From Puccinia triticina (lineage: Eukaryota; Basidiomycota; Pucciniomycetes; Pucciniales; Pucciniaceae): DNA of 64,000 nucleotides. The notes under the pieces are model-generated. The model was not told the origin of the DNA, searched no databases, and saw only the letters and a list, made by a program, of their open reading frames with translations. A program made the position numbers and the translations under genes. Location: NCBI RefSeq assembly GCF_026914185.1, contig NC_070572.1, positions 1,860,001 through 1,924,000 of the forward strand, written 5' to 3'. Every line of letters starts with the position of its first letter. Positions within the stretch are counted from its first letter, which is position 1. Below are positions 10,921 through 22,407 of this stretch, piece after piece.

Positions 10921-11287
10921 TTCTTGGTATACCTTGGCTCAAGGCTAACCAGGCCTGGGTTGGAGGCCCTGATGGATGATTGTACTTCTCACCTTCTCAT
11001 TGTCATTCCCGCTTTTCTCTCTCCACTCAAACCCTTAATATTGCGTCTATCACTAATGATTTACACCTCAGTCAGGAAGAACTTTTGTTGTTGCCTTCTG
11101 CTCTTTGCTCTTTTGCTGATGTTTTGAAAATAGCTAGCTTGCAAGTAATACAACCTGTTTGACCTCAATTTGACCTCAAGATCCAACTTAAGGAGGGATG
11201 CACTCCACCTGCACTTAAATTATTAAATACCCCAAATGGAGGGGTACATCCCTCCTTAATTTTGATCTTGAGTTCAGATTGAGGTCA

Positions 11288-11690
11288 GTAGACAATTGCA
11301 GACCTATATTGATGAGAATCTTAGTAAGGGTTTCATCCGTTTATCTTCCTCACCTGCCACTGCTCCTATATTTTTTGTTAATACTGAAGGAAAGGATGAC
11401 CAACCATGTGTTGATTATTGAGGTTTGAATTCTATGACAGTCCACAATAGTTATCCCATCCCAGTCCTTTCTCTCCTTCTTATTAATCTGTCACGTTGTT
11501 GTTTTCTATCAAAGGTTGATCTGAAATCAGCGTTCAATTTGTTGTGGTTCACACCTGGCCAGGAATATTTAACTGCCTTCCGTTCCCCTTGGGGGCTTTT
11601 TTAGTATATGGTGATGCCTTTTGGCCTTGCCAATGCTCCGGCCACTTTTCAGCATTTTACAAGAATTCATTGACATTTGTGTAAGAATCC
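11288..11690 (+). pseudogene. Ty3 reverse transcriptase, N-terminal half
   Basis: Translation with several stops shows [20 protein letters not shown], then VDLKSAFNLL and MPFGLANAPATFQHF, which are conserved RT blocks up to the point before the catalytic YxDD. The sequence breaks off at about 11677-11690, and the missing half resumes at about 17745. Confidence 0.8.
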
Positions 11691-12204
11691 CAAAGGGAGG
11701 CCTCACTAGATTGGGCAAATAGGACTGGCGAAGCGCCGCTGAGCAGGTCTAGAGCAAAGGTAGGCTTGGATTTCAGCTAGTTCAGGAGAGATGGAAGGAA
11801 CATCTCTGTCAGGACTATCTACAAGGGTTCTGAGAAGGAGGAGAAAGGAAGAGAGAGAGAGAGAGAAAGAGGAACTGGACAGACTCGCCTAGCTCAGGAG
11901 AGATGGAAGGAAAATCTCTGCTGAGCTAGGAGGGACAGGGGAACTTCTGGACTACACCACAGGTGAAGTTCTTTGAAATGATTTCTGTTGGCAACTGATA
12001 TCATTTCGAGGTGTCTTCCTGCAAGGGGGGACCGTTGTCAGACGGTCGGTGTTTCCACTAGATCTTTTCTGGAAATCTACTGGAGGGCAATCCAAAAATA
12101 TCACAGATTTCCAACCCTCTTCCGCATTGCTTTTGAATGCCATTCAGAATGGTTCCGGACTGTGGCAGGTGGTGATTGGCTCAAAATGAGGAACAAGCAA
12201 ATCA

Positions 12205-12292
12205 CCCAGCCAAAAGGGGGACTTGAACCAGCACCGTGTTGCTGATCCACCCACACTGGAGCTCCTTCACCACTACGCTAGACAAGCCATAC
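12205..12292 (-). mobile_element. tRNA-derived SINE head or tRNA relic
   Basis: On the minus strand a canonical B box GGTTCAAGTCC (12219-12229) lies about 35-60 bp downstream of an A-box-like TAGCGTAGTGGTGAAGG (12264-12280), the spacing of a pol III internal promoter. The stems do not fold as a clean tRNA, so a SINE head is more likely than a functional tRNA. Confidence 0.55.
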
Positions 12293-12584
12293 TGTGTATG
12301 ATTTAGTTTATGTATATCCATATTATGAGCCTGCATCTGTGAGTCATGTACAAAAATGATCCGGCAAAAATACTGGAATGAGATTCCAGTCTGTATTTCC
12401 TGGAATGCATTCAAAAATGTTTTGACTTTGTTCCAATGCAAACCTTTTTTTTGGGTTTGGGTTTAACCCAAATTGTGATTGGAATGATTCCAGTCCTTGA
12501 ACCATACCAGAGGCATTCCAATTGGCTTTTGTTTTTTCGACCATACCGGACGCATTCCAATTTGCTTTTGGTCTTTGCCACCAT

Positions 12585-12957
12585 CCAGTATTTTTAGGGT
12601 CAGGCTTTAGGCACACCAAAAAAATGCCGGATGCACGCCAAAAAAGGCGTGAACTCCGGACCACTCCAACTAGATTTTTGCAGTGGAGGATTGTTCACTC
12701 CAAATGTGCCGGTCATTGAGTGTACATACTGCCCAGCCATCAAGGGGGGGCTGGTTTTGGCGTGGCAGGGTTTTCACTCCATACCAGCCTGGAGTGCCCA
12801 ACCCGGAGTGCCGGGTTGGGCACTCCAAATGGGGGCTGGTTTTGGAGTGAACAATCCTCCACTCCAAAAATCTTGGAGTGGTCCAGAGTTCACGCCTTTT
12901 TTGGCGTGCATCCGGCATTTTTTTGGCGTGCCTAAAGCCCAACCCTATTTTTACTGG
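12585..12957. mobile_element. Fold-back element with about 115-bp inverted ends
   Basis: The left arm (12585-12708, with TGCCGGATGCACGCCAAAAA and GGAGGATTGTTCACTCC) is the reverse complement of the right arm (about 12837-12957) with few mismatches. The spacer carries further internal inversions. Non-coding and MITE-like. Confidence 0.75.
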
Positions 12958-13261
12958 ATTCAAACTCCAGAAGTCCACCTGTGGTGTAAGTACGGGTCTG
13001 AATGGGATCCTGTGATCCTTCTTGTGACACCCCAACACCAGGGGAGATATTTTCCCACTCCCCAGAGAGTGCCCTACCATAACTTTTTTCCATAACTGTG
13101 CTGGAGGCCTTTGGTAAATGAAAATTGCATAGGTATGAAAAAGACTGGAAGTCAGCTGTGGAAATCAGTTGTAAATCATCCTGAAATAAACCATAACTTG
13201 CCAAGAAATAATCCAGAACTCATCTTGAATTCATCCAGAACTCATCCAGAATATAGGCCTT

Positions 13262-13452
13262 TCTTGGCTCCATGAACAGTGTGCCCTTTTCATGGAGATG
13301 TGAAAGGCCCAGTCTGTGATATTGTCCCCCTCATGTACTCGCGTACATCAGGGGGACAATTGGTGTCTCAACACAAAGGTTTTACTTTTCATGTGGCCGT
13401 GAAAGGCCCATCCTGTGATATTTCCATATAAATGTACGCGCGTACATCAGGG
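13262..13452. repeat. Two diverged copies of a 110-bp repeat
   Basis: TGAAAGGCCCAGTCTGTGAT and GTGAAAGGCCCATCCTGTGA each begin a copy, and each runs to a short palindrome with CGCGTACATCAGGG. No gene. Confidence 0.5.
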
Positions 13453-14289
13453 TGACTATTAGCAAAGTGCAAAAAAGTTCACTTGCATGTGCACATGTGA
13501 ATTTTGAAAAGAAAAATTCACCAGATAATTTTTGTGATTAGGCAAGGATATCTGACCAAACTGGAGTGGCACCACAGTCCAACCTTGACTTAACTCAGAG
13601 TTTCACCCTATTAAAAAAGTTTTTCACCATTTTTTTAGCCAAATCCAAGTTTATTAAAGACACAGTTTTTCCACAACTGAGAAAAAAAAAGATCAAGGGA
13701 TCCCCCTGTAAATACATAAAAACAGAAAAAAAAACATCAAGGGTTTCCCCTTATCATAAAACACAAAAAATAGCAAGGGCTAATCTAAATACAACATGAA
13801 TTAAAAAAGTGGAATCAAAAATGCCCCCAAACAACACCCAAAAGGTGTTGTGAACAGCAGTGGCTGTTGCGTCTGGGCCAACCTCCAGCCCGTGTCAAGC
13901 GCGGGTCAAAAAGGAAGGGCGTTGAAGGCCCCCATCCCGCAGCAAAGGCTGCAGAACCCGGGGGGGCCCACTCTTTAGCCCCTCAAACTTTGCAAGTGCA
14001 ACAGCGGAGGGGGTTGAGGACAAACCACACGCTGGAATTACAGCGGCAGAGGACGTCCTGGGGGCATAACAATTGCCAAGCCTCTCTTTTTATAGGCCAC
14101 TGCCCGACAGCTACATAGCCTTGCCCAAACCTCCAACTAGCCTACGACTTGGCTGTTGCCCATCAAAACCATCGCCACGCCTCTCCTGTACATCAAACCC
14201 GTGCAACTGTCAAATTCTTTGACCAGCTGATCCGTGTTCTCAACAAGAACCTGATATGTATCTGACCCTGGCCTGACTTTATTTTTTCA

Positions 14290-15845
14290 CTGACCTCAAC
14301 CGTTGCCTTGACAGGCTTGCTCTACTTCTTCACCACCAACCCATCCGCCGCCAAGCTCAGCAAGTCCTTCAGCAACCTGCTTGGTAACACCCAGCCCATA
14401 GACAGCCTTTGTCTGCTCAAGGAAATCAACGCGCTCGCCATCTTCATCAGCAGGAACATCTCCATCCACAACCTCAGCCAGCGGGTACCAAGACCAAGGC
14501 ATCATTGTTCTGTATCCTTTCCCACAAGCTTGTCCCCATTGATGAACCCAGCCAACTTATCTACTTGCCGCCTCAACACCTCACCAACCACTCCAACGTG
14601 TTCGGCGATGGATGTGACAAACTCGCTGGAGTGGCTAATCCCAAAGCAACTGCTGCTTCCAGTAGCGACTTAGCCGTTACCCTACATACGCGAGCGTTGG
14701 TGCACAAGCCTCCAGTTTCTTGTCCCAAGAGGCTAGAGCTCCTCGGACAAACACAAATTTGATAGCATAAACCTTTTGCCAAAATATGAGCCACTTTTCC
14801 CCCCATCAACGCTCTCGTCTTGATCTCCGTTGATCCGTGCCGAAACCATTCGCAGCGTCCAACTCAAGCCTGATGTGAAGGAACCAGGTCTCCAATCTAA
14901 CTCCCCCCATGGTCTGATCGTTGTTGTTGAAACCTCTGACAAAAGTATATGTATTCAAATCATCTGCCTCATACTCTAGCAACGCACTCAACAGTTCTTC
15001 TTGCAATGCTGGCCGGCTCAGTAACTCTACGGATGCTTCAAAGCTTGCCAAACCCCACATTAAACTTGGTCTTCCGGGTGCATTTCCTGACAACAGCTAC
15101 TCTGCTAATTGCGTCGAAACATCCTCCCAAGCATTGCTAGACCATGTTATGGCGCCTTCCAAAGGAGGTAAGGACAAAGCTGGATATGGGGCAAGCTTTG
15201 TGTCCGACCTGAACCTTCCCAATGATACCTGCGTCTCGGCTGGGGCCCGGTTTAAGAAGATCTGGATGGGCTGTAACACCGGCTCAGTGTTCTGGCCCGC
15301 CCGCAGGAACCCAGATCGTCTTGAACGGCGGCTTCCACCATTCCTTGCAAGAGTCGTTCGCGGTCCATGCTGCGCGTTAAGACGAGACCGCCAAATTGTC
15401 CGTCGAGACCATGGCCCCAGTGGACTCAGGCGTCTACATGCAGGTCTGGCGGCTCGTCAGCCCTGATGGGACACGGTTCAAATACCGTCTCTGGATCAAC
15501 TTGCAGGCTATCAGCAAGGAAGAAGTGAACATCAACGGCCCCAAGTTGGCTTCCTCCTCCCCAACCACTTCGATCTTCCCTTATTCACCAGTCCCCACTC
15601 CGACGTATCTAACCTTTCCAGAGCACCGTCTGATCCCAATCATATCAACAACAGCAACACCCGCGGCGCTGCTTCACCTACCATGCAACACCCTCATGAA
15701 CCTTGATTCAACACCGACTTGCTCGGCCAGCTCTCTTCTAACCTCTCCTCCGCTACCAACTTCAACCACTTGTCGGACAAATTCACGTCTGAAAACGACA
15801 ATAGTGACGCAGCTCGTCACCTATTCTGAATCTTCCGCTCACTAA
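14290..15845 (+). other. GC-richer stretch with broken unidentified frames
   Basis: Base composition is clearly higher in GC than the flanking AT-rich DNA. Several overlapping frames (14308-14673, 14409-14762, 14921-15466, 15396-15845) are Ser/Thr/Leu-rich and interrupted by stops. This looks like a decayed coding region of an element or gene fragment. I cannot identify it. Confidence 0.25.
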
Positions 15846-16110
15846 ACTCCCTCTTCCCCTTCTTTTCCTGCCCCTTTATTTGTATTTTGTTGGCTCACCG
15901 CACCACCCCTCTTCTGTCTCTTTCTTTGATTGCACGTTACTGATTCCTAAATGTATTGCTTCTTATTTCTCCTTTCTTCCTATGTACATGTACACATTTT
16001 GCTGTAAATATGCAATTAATCTTTCAACAGAGAGTTTATTTTTGGCAGAGATAACTGTAGGACAGTTTTTTCATAATTTTGGGTTAAGTCTTGTGGATAT
16101 TACTAGGGCA

Positions 16111-16825
16111 TTAATAAACGTACCCCGTAATCTCACTAAACATACCTGGTTTTTGTGTACCCCCTTTTCTGTGTACGTACCCGGTTTTTTCCCTCTCATT
16201 TTTACGCAACGCAAATGATATCAAAATTCATCTAAAATTATGAAAATAATTATCATGCAATCAGAATTTCAAAAAACTCAATTTTCAATTGATTAATTAA
16301 TGTACCCGGTTTTTTGCGTACCCGCTTCTCTGGGGTACATCCTAATGGAATATCTTTTTTTTACATGTCCCAGACAGACAAAAATTTCAGGGCACTTATA
16401 ATTGTGAATATTCTGCATTCCCTGAAATTTTCAGGGCGGGCTTATTAGGAAAATTCTTGCTAGCTGAATAACTTTTTCTTTACATGTTCAAACAGTTGAG
16501 AAACTTTCAGGGATCTTTAAATTCTGTATTTCCTCCGTGCCCTCAAGAATTTTACTACTAAGCCCACTGCACACTCCCTGAAAATCCTAAAAATTTCAGG
16601 GAATGCAGAATATCCACAATTATAAGTGCCCTGAAATTTTTGCACGGCCGGCACATGTAACAATAAAGTTATTCTATAGTATGTACCCCAGAAAAGGGAG
16701 TATGCAAAAGATAATTATATAATTAAAAATTAGTTTTTTTGAAATTCCAATTGCATGATAATTATATTCATCATTTTAGATGAAACGCAAAAACCGGGTA
16801 CATTTAGTAACCCCCTATTATTAAT
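16111..16825. mobile_element. 715-bp palindromic (fold-back) element
   Basis: The left half (about 16111-16440) and right half (about 16560-16825) are inverted copies. Both contain TACCCGGTTTTT, AATAATTATCATGCAAT and TTTCAGGGCACTTATAATTG. The outer ends TTAATAA and TTATTAA are also inverted. Non-coding. Confidence 0.75.
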
Positions 16826-17744
16826 CATTAAATAAAACTCAAAACATGTGTGTTCATTATCCATCTTAAGAGGTTCACCAGTATCAACATGTACTTTGGT
16901 TAAATGGGTGAATGACTTGGGGGAGTATTTTCAGAAGTGGATGGTGAAAAGGTGACTCAGTAGGTAACTTCTTTTGTGGGACGGGATTAATTAGTAAATT
17001 TTTTAGCCTGGCTACACTCAAATAAAATCAAAGTGTTTGTCATGATACAAAACAGGAAAACCTGTGGATACAACCAGAGGTGTTTATACTTCAGAGCAAC
17101 TATGCAGCCAAACACAATATGGATTCTGGGGAAAGATTAACAGACATGGTAAAACCCATAGGCAAACAAAACATAACCCTTCAAGAAAAAAAAAGAGGGT
17201 TGCAATTGAGATTGGATTCTGCCCCTGCAGCGGCGCAGCCGCCTTGGCCTCTAGTTCAAATTAATTCCCGCAGAAAATGGGTTTCACTAATTTTACTGCA
17301 ACATTACCACATTCCAAAATTCTAAACCCAACAGTACCAATTTGAATTTTACTTTAATTTTGTACATGAGGGCATATAATGTGAATTACAAGAAACCCAT
17401 TTTTTCAGAGGAATTACATTTGAGAATGTCAATTTTGCTTTGCTATCCTTCAACATCAGTAAACAGGAGCAATTGATGAGTTGGATTTGGGTGAAATATC
17501 ATTTCATCATATTTTTTCCTACAGTTGTACCTAGAAAACAAGAGAACTCTACACAACATTATGTTGAGTCCCAAATCAATTCTGACTGACTTTTGAATCA
17601 CTTCTCCATCCAATTTACAATTCATTTAGGGATGAGTTACTAATCCACATCAGGCCCGCATCCGACCAAAACTCACATAAAATTCAGCTCTGGCACTCCC
17701 TGGGGAGTGGGAACATATCTCCCCTGGTGCAAGGGGGGGGGGGG

Positions 17745-18510
17745 GTCACAGTTTGTTGCTTTGTTTACATCAATGACATACTAATCTTTTCCAAAACCAA
17801 GGAGGAGCATGTTCAACACTTAAAAGCAATCCTGGCAAAACTCCAAGAATATTTGTTGAAAGCTTTGTTCAAAAAGTGTGAATTTTTCAAACGGAAGTTC
17901 AATTTTTAGGCTTTATTATCCCCTCTCAAGGTCTTCAGATGGATCCACAAAAATTGGATACTCTTATACAACGGCCCATGCCAGAGACTTTGTGAGGTCT
18001 TTGCCATTTTTTGGGATTCTGAAACTTCTATTGCAGGTTTATACATTGCTTCTCTTTCATAAAAAATGGCCTGATGGGCCTCACGAAGGAATCTGTGTTT
18101 CATCCTTCAAAAATGAAGGAGACAGTAGCAGTACAGTCTTTTGAAAGACTTGTAGCAGCATTTTTGTCTGCTCCATTGAGTCAGCCTGATGCTACTGGCC
18201 GACTCTTTCCTGTCCGTTTTTTCTCTCACAAATTGACAGATCAAGAACGGGCTTGGGAGATCTTTGATTTGGAACTCTATTCTGTATACTTGGCTTTTGA
18301 AGAGTGGAGAGCATTACTAGCTGGCAATGTGACTCCAGTCCTTGTTTTTTCTGATCATGCTAACCTAAAAAGTTTTATGATGTCTGTTGAATTTCAGTCT
18401 TGTTTCTCCCCATCCCAAAAATCCCTACACTTTTTCCTCACACCATTCCATCCTTTTATATCCTCCTCTATGGGCTTGTTTTCAGATCAAAGTTATCCAA
18501 CACTTATGTA
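17745..18510 (+). pseudogene. Ty3 reverse transcriptase C-terminal half and RNase H
   Basis: CFVYINDILIFSKTKEEHVQ carries a degenerate catalytic box (YINDIL for YxDDIL, the first Asp replaced by Asn). RNase H pieces follow: RFFSHKLTDQERAWEIFDLE then VFSDHANLKS, the -tether-RNase H signature of Ty3 elements. Several stops are present. Confidence 0.75.
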
Positions 18511-19400
18511 GCCCCCTCTCTATGTGGTCTGTCTCTTATCCTTGGTCATGCTTCTCTCTTACTATCTTGTAGAAATTGATCCCTGATTAGAATAGAGTTT
18601 GTATTAGGTTTCCAGGTTACTGCTTATCCTCTAGATTGCGCGCTTCTCTGATGGGGATAATAATGTACCTTTTGACATGTCACAATGAGTTTGAGATGTT
18701 TCTTATTCAATATTCCTTTTTATTCATTATTATTCTCACCCACATTTTGACCACATGTACATAGACTACTTATACGGTGCTAGATACATGTGAATCAAAA
18801 TCATTGGTTCTCTCCCTCTTTTTCCGCCCTTGAGCCGTTCCAGTGAGAAAATCCTCCTCTCACTGTCCTGCATATCCTTGCCGCTTCTCTGCCCCTTTTT
18901 GGGTCCTCCAGTCAAAAACCTAACAATGTCAAAAAATCTTTCCCCCTGTTATGGCAGGTCATTTTAGTCATTGCATAGCTGCCAGGTTTTTACATAGTTT
19001 TGTCTCACCAAACCAATTACATAATCATCTTGTATATATAATCTACATACTTTGCAACCATGTTTTTCCTCTTGAGGGAGTTTTTCCATCTCATCTTGCC
19101 GTATCCTGATATCTCATCTCTTCACCCCCAAGCAGGCTCATTGGGCTGCTTTTCTTGATTCTTTCAATTACAAACTGTTTCACCTTTCTGGCACCTCCAA
19201 TCCCGCTGACGCGCCCAGCCGTCGACCAGACTTTGAGATCTTGGAGAAGCTTGAAATTGCAAATTCTTTACAAGCCCGTTTTTCAATAAATTCCATTGAA
19301 ACATCTTCTCATGCAAAGGAGGAACATGATTTATATTTTCAGCCTGTCTTGACTTCTTTTCTAGAAAATCTGCAGGAGGCTTACCTTTCATAAGAGGAAA
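18511..19400. other. Decayed interior of Ty3 element, no readable domain
   Basis: Lies between RNase H and integrase remnants. No frame over about 100 residues makes sense. The minus-strand frame 19164-19475 is a shadow. Confidence 0.4.
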
Positions 19401-19402
19401 AA

Positions 19403-20230
19403 TTGATGTACCATTTCCACTGGGGTTACTATTGGTTTTGTCATTGTCTTTTTGTGCCCACTCCATTTTGTTCACAAATTCTCAAAACTTATGTTGAGGA
19501 TCAGATTGTGGGTCATCCGGGCATCACTCAAAACTTATCGCTAATTTTGCCAACTTTGGACTGGCCTAGCATCAGGAAGGACATCATATTCTTCCTGTGA
19601 TTCTTGCCAACGTGTTAAATCAAGCAGACAACAGCCAGTTGGAATATTAAAAACTTTAACTATACCTTCCCGACCATGGAATGTTATTGGCATGGATTTC
19701 CTCACCAAGTTACCAGTTTCCTGTTCATTTCATTCCATTCTGGTAGTCGCCAACTTACTAAGCAAAGCAGCGCATTTTATTCCTTGTCAAGAATCAATGA
19801 CTTCAAAGGAATTGGAAAAGCTATTCTGATGCAAAAAATTTTGTCTGCATGGTTTACCTGATAGAATAATATTGGATAGGGGTACCACTTTTACTAGTGA
19901 ATTCTGGTGATTTTTCATGAAGTTGTTAAATATCAAAGCAGCGACATCTACCACTTATCATCCTCAGACTGACGGTCAGACAGAGAGGATGAATCAAATT
20001 TTAGGGGACTATTTGGGAGATTTTTTTGGTCATAACCAAACTGATTGGTCTGATAAATTGGACATGGCTGAATTTTATATTGAAAATCTTCACTCTTTGG
20101 CTTCAGGTGTTTCTCCATTTTTTTATGCATGGTTTTCATCCACGTTTCAATACACTTACCATTTCTTCTGGAAGGTCCAAAGCTAACACAGTGGTACAGG
20201 ATTTACAGAAGATACAGGACTAAGTGTTAT
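19403..20230 (+). pseudogene. Ty3 integrase remnant
   Basis: VGHPGITQNLSLI corresponds to the zinc-binding HHCC region. IKAATSTTYHPQTDGQTERM and NQILGDYLGDFFGHNQTDW give the third catalytic region (HPQTDGQTER with the Glu) of Ty3 integrases. Further downstream VFNLSLITPYKEP (about 20470) resembles the linker after the integrase. Interrupted by stops. Confidence 0.8.
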
Positions 20231-20807
20231 CCTCTTTACACAAAGCAAAGCAGAAACAAGCGCTATATTATAATAAGAAGCGGCAGGAAGTCACCCCGTA
20301 CAAAGCAGGTGATCTAGTTTTATTGTCTAGACGTTTTATCCAAACTAGACGTCCAAATTCCAAGATTGATTAACATCATCTCAGACCCTTACAAGTGATT
20401 CAGAGGGTGGGTTAAGGAGAAGTTTGCATAGATATCAAGGTACACTATCCTAAACTTCATCCGGTCTTCAATCTTTCTCTCATTACTCCCTACAAGGAAC
20501 CTATCAATAATCCACTTTGAACATCAGTGTTGAATCCAATGGTATATTCAGTACCAATTGAGAATATCCAATGGAACTTGTTTTCAGAGGTATGAGACCA
20601 TTGGGCACCACAAAAGGGAACGGAGGAATGTTTAATTTTTTGGAAGCATGCAACCCCCGCGGCAGACCAATGGCTTTCTCTGTATCAAATTCCCAGTTTT
20701 CTGCACTCACATCTTTTAAATTTTCATCAATCCACCCAATCATCTTATTAACAGGTATAAGGTAAAGTATATCTTTGAGAATCAGAGTTATGTTTTGTTA
20801 GGCAATA

Positions 20808-21073
20808 CACTGTGAAAAAACCAAGAAACTGCTGCCACTTGACATGCAATATTACAAAGGTGCCTTTGTCAGCCGGCTACGCAGCGCAACTCTTTTTATT
20901 TTTTATATTTATTTCTTTGAAATAAAACCCCACAAAACATTCCAAACTACCTTTTTTTTATCAATCATCACCCGGTGTAGCTAGAGGAGCGCTGCTCTTG
21001 GCATCACCGAGGCTGACAACCTTTGTGATATTTCATGTCAACTGGCAGCAGTTTCTTGAGTTTTTTCACAGTG
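20808..21073. mobile_element. MITE with CACTGTGAAAAAA inverted ends
   Basis: About 266 bp. The left end CACTGTGAAAAAACCAAGAA continues as ACTGCTGCC...TTGACATG; the right end is the inverted match (GGCAGCAGTTTCTTGAG, then TTTTTTCACAGTG). TA dinucleotides flank both ends, which would fit Tc1/mariner mobilisation. Non-coding. Confidence 0.8.
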
Positions 21074-21532
21074 ATAAGTTTTAAAAAACTTGTCTAACTC
21101 AGATACATGTAAATATGTGTAAAACAATGTAACCTTACTTATCAAAGCATTTTACTTTTAAAGATAACAGTAGTGCAACAAGTAATAGGAAATAAAAATC
21201 TTTTATCTCTGTAATTTATACAGTGTTTAGTTGAAATCCAACCATTAGCACACAGACAATTTTGACATGAAGATATAAGGAACTTGTCCTTTCCAGTTGT
21301 ATTTCCCTTTCTCTCATTGTAATATTTTTGTTCTTTTCTTATCATCATCTGAAGTGCAAATCACACATCCTAGCCTGTCCAACTATCTTTTGAAATCATT
21401 GTAAACATTCCTTATTTGAATTTAAATAGTGCCTGTCATAGATGGTGACCGGACCATCAGGTGAGGTCACCCAGGTCCAAGCGCGCGAGTGAGGAAAAAC
21501 CAGACCGGGCCAAAGGGCTGGGAGGGGGTTTT

Positions 21533-21890
21533 AGAGCATCTCCAGCAGTCCGGGGGTGGATAGTGCTGACTTAAACAGGCTGTGGCTTGGGTTGAGCCAA
21601 TTTTTGCTTACTCAAGCTGGTCCATGTGCTTTTGAAGGTCCAGCCAACCTCATCCTTCACAATACAATCAGCATTCCCTGTTGGGTGGCCTTTGTGCCAG
21701 AAGGTACTTTTTGATGGAAGCATAAAAAATGTATCATTTTTGCCTCCGGCCTGCTACATTCCCATGTCTATAGCAGCCTGTAGAAGCCAGCTGCAGGTGA
21801 GAGACTTGGAAATCTCTGAGATATTGGAAAAAGTGAATCTCTGCCTGCCAAAAGCAGCACGATCCACCCCTGGACTGCTGGAGATGCTCT
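21533..21890. mobile_element. MITE with GAGCATCTCCAGCAGTCC inverted ends
   Basis: AGAGCATCTCCAGCAGTCC at 21533 is matched by its reverse complement ending at 21890; about 35 bp of each end align (through GGGGTGGAT.GTGCTG). Length 358 bp, non-coding. Confidence 0.75.
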
Positions 21891-22407
21891 ATGAAGGTTT
21901 AGGTTCAGGACTGAGCTCAAGCGCCACACGCGCAAACCTTCATAACAACACCTGCTGACACCTCTTGCGCTACACCGGCAATCCTTCCTTTTTCCCCATC
22001 TCACCATTGTCTCCTTTCTCATTGCACATTTCTCCTCTTTCAAAATCCTCCCACCCACCCGTACTATTTTGGCAGAGAGGCCACCAACGTGAGATTCTAG
22101 TCGGGGGGGGGGGGGGGGGGGGGGGTTGTATTGGAAACCCCACAGTCTTCAAAAGCCAACCCCTTTCTTTCCTCTCTGCTTCCCGCCCACGGGTGCCGTG
22201 TGCGGTTCCGTGTATTACAATTTTGGGGAAAATGCCACGGGTACCCGTCAAGGTACCCGCCACAGAAAGTCGTCTCAAGACGACCTCTTGCCCCCTAACT
22301 GTTCCCGGAGGGCCCCGCCACCCGCTCAAGTCCTCCAACTGGGTAGTCGACAAGCCCACAGAAGCCACCTCCGACCTCCACATCACCAACAACCCCACAC
22401 TCTGAAG

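Larger units (their letters stand above)
13024..17749. mobile_element. Candidate 4.7-kb TIR element
   Basis: The left end GTGACACCCCAACACCAGG continues as GGAGATATTTTCCCACTCCC. The right end is its inverted match (CACTCCCTGGGGAGTGGGAA, then CATATCTCCCCTGGTG, a G run and GTCAC). About 45 bp match. No transposase frame was recognised inside; frames at 14308-15845 are broken and unidentified. It could also be two related sequences in opposite orientation. Confidence 0.4.
11691..17750. mobile_element. Nested insertions splitting the Ty3 RT
   Basis: About 6 kb separates FQHF...IDICV from CCFVYINDILIFSKT. It contains a SINE relic, a 373-bp fold-back, a TIR-bounded segment (13024-17749) and a 715-bp palindromic element. 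TTTGT occurs at both breakpoints (about 11671 and 17751) and may be a target duplication. Confidence 0.6.
8977..20590 (+). mobile_element. Decayed Ty3/gypsy retrotransposon carrying nested insertions
   Basis: In order on the plus strand: coiled-coil gag start (8977-9132), gag body (about 9538-10542), aspartic protease (10585-10920), RT fingers and palm (about 11288-11690), RT remainder and RNase H (about 17745-18510), integrase (about 19403-20230). This is the gag-PR-RT-RH-IN order of Metaviridae. Stops and frameshifts interrupt every domain, so it is dead. No LTR pair was found. The RT is split by about 6 kb of later insertions and gag by a MITE. Its first codon lies 60 bp inside the inner end of arm A. 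Confidence 0.8.

Noticed and set aside
12631..13095. Overlapping frames of 130-154 residues on both strands
   Set aside because: They span the arms of a fold-back element and are complementary copies of each other.
14308..15845. Host gene in the GC-richer stretch
   Set aside because: No start, splice pattern or motif could be assembled; stops interrupt every frame.
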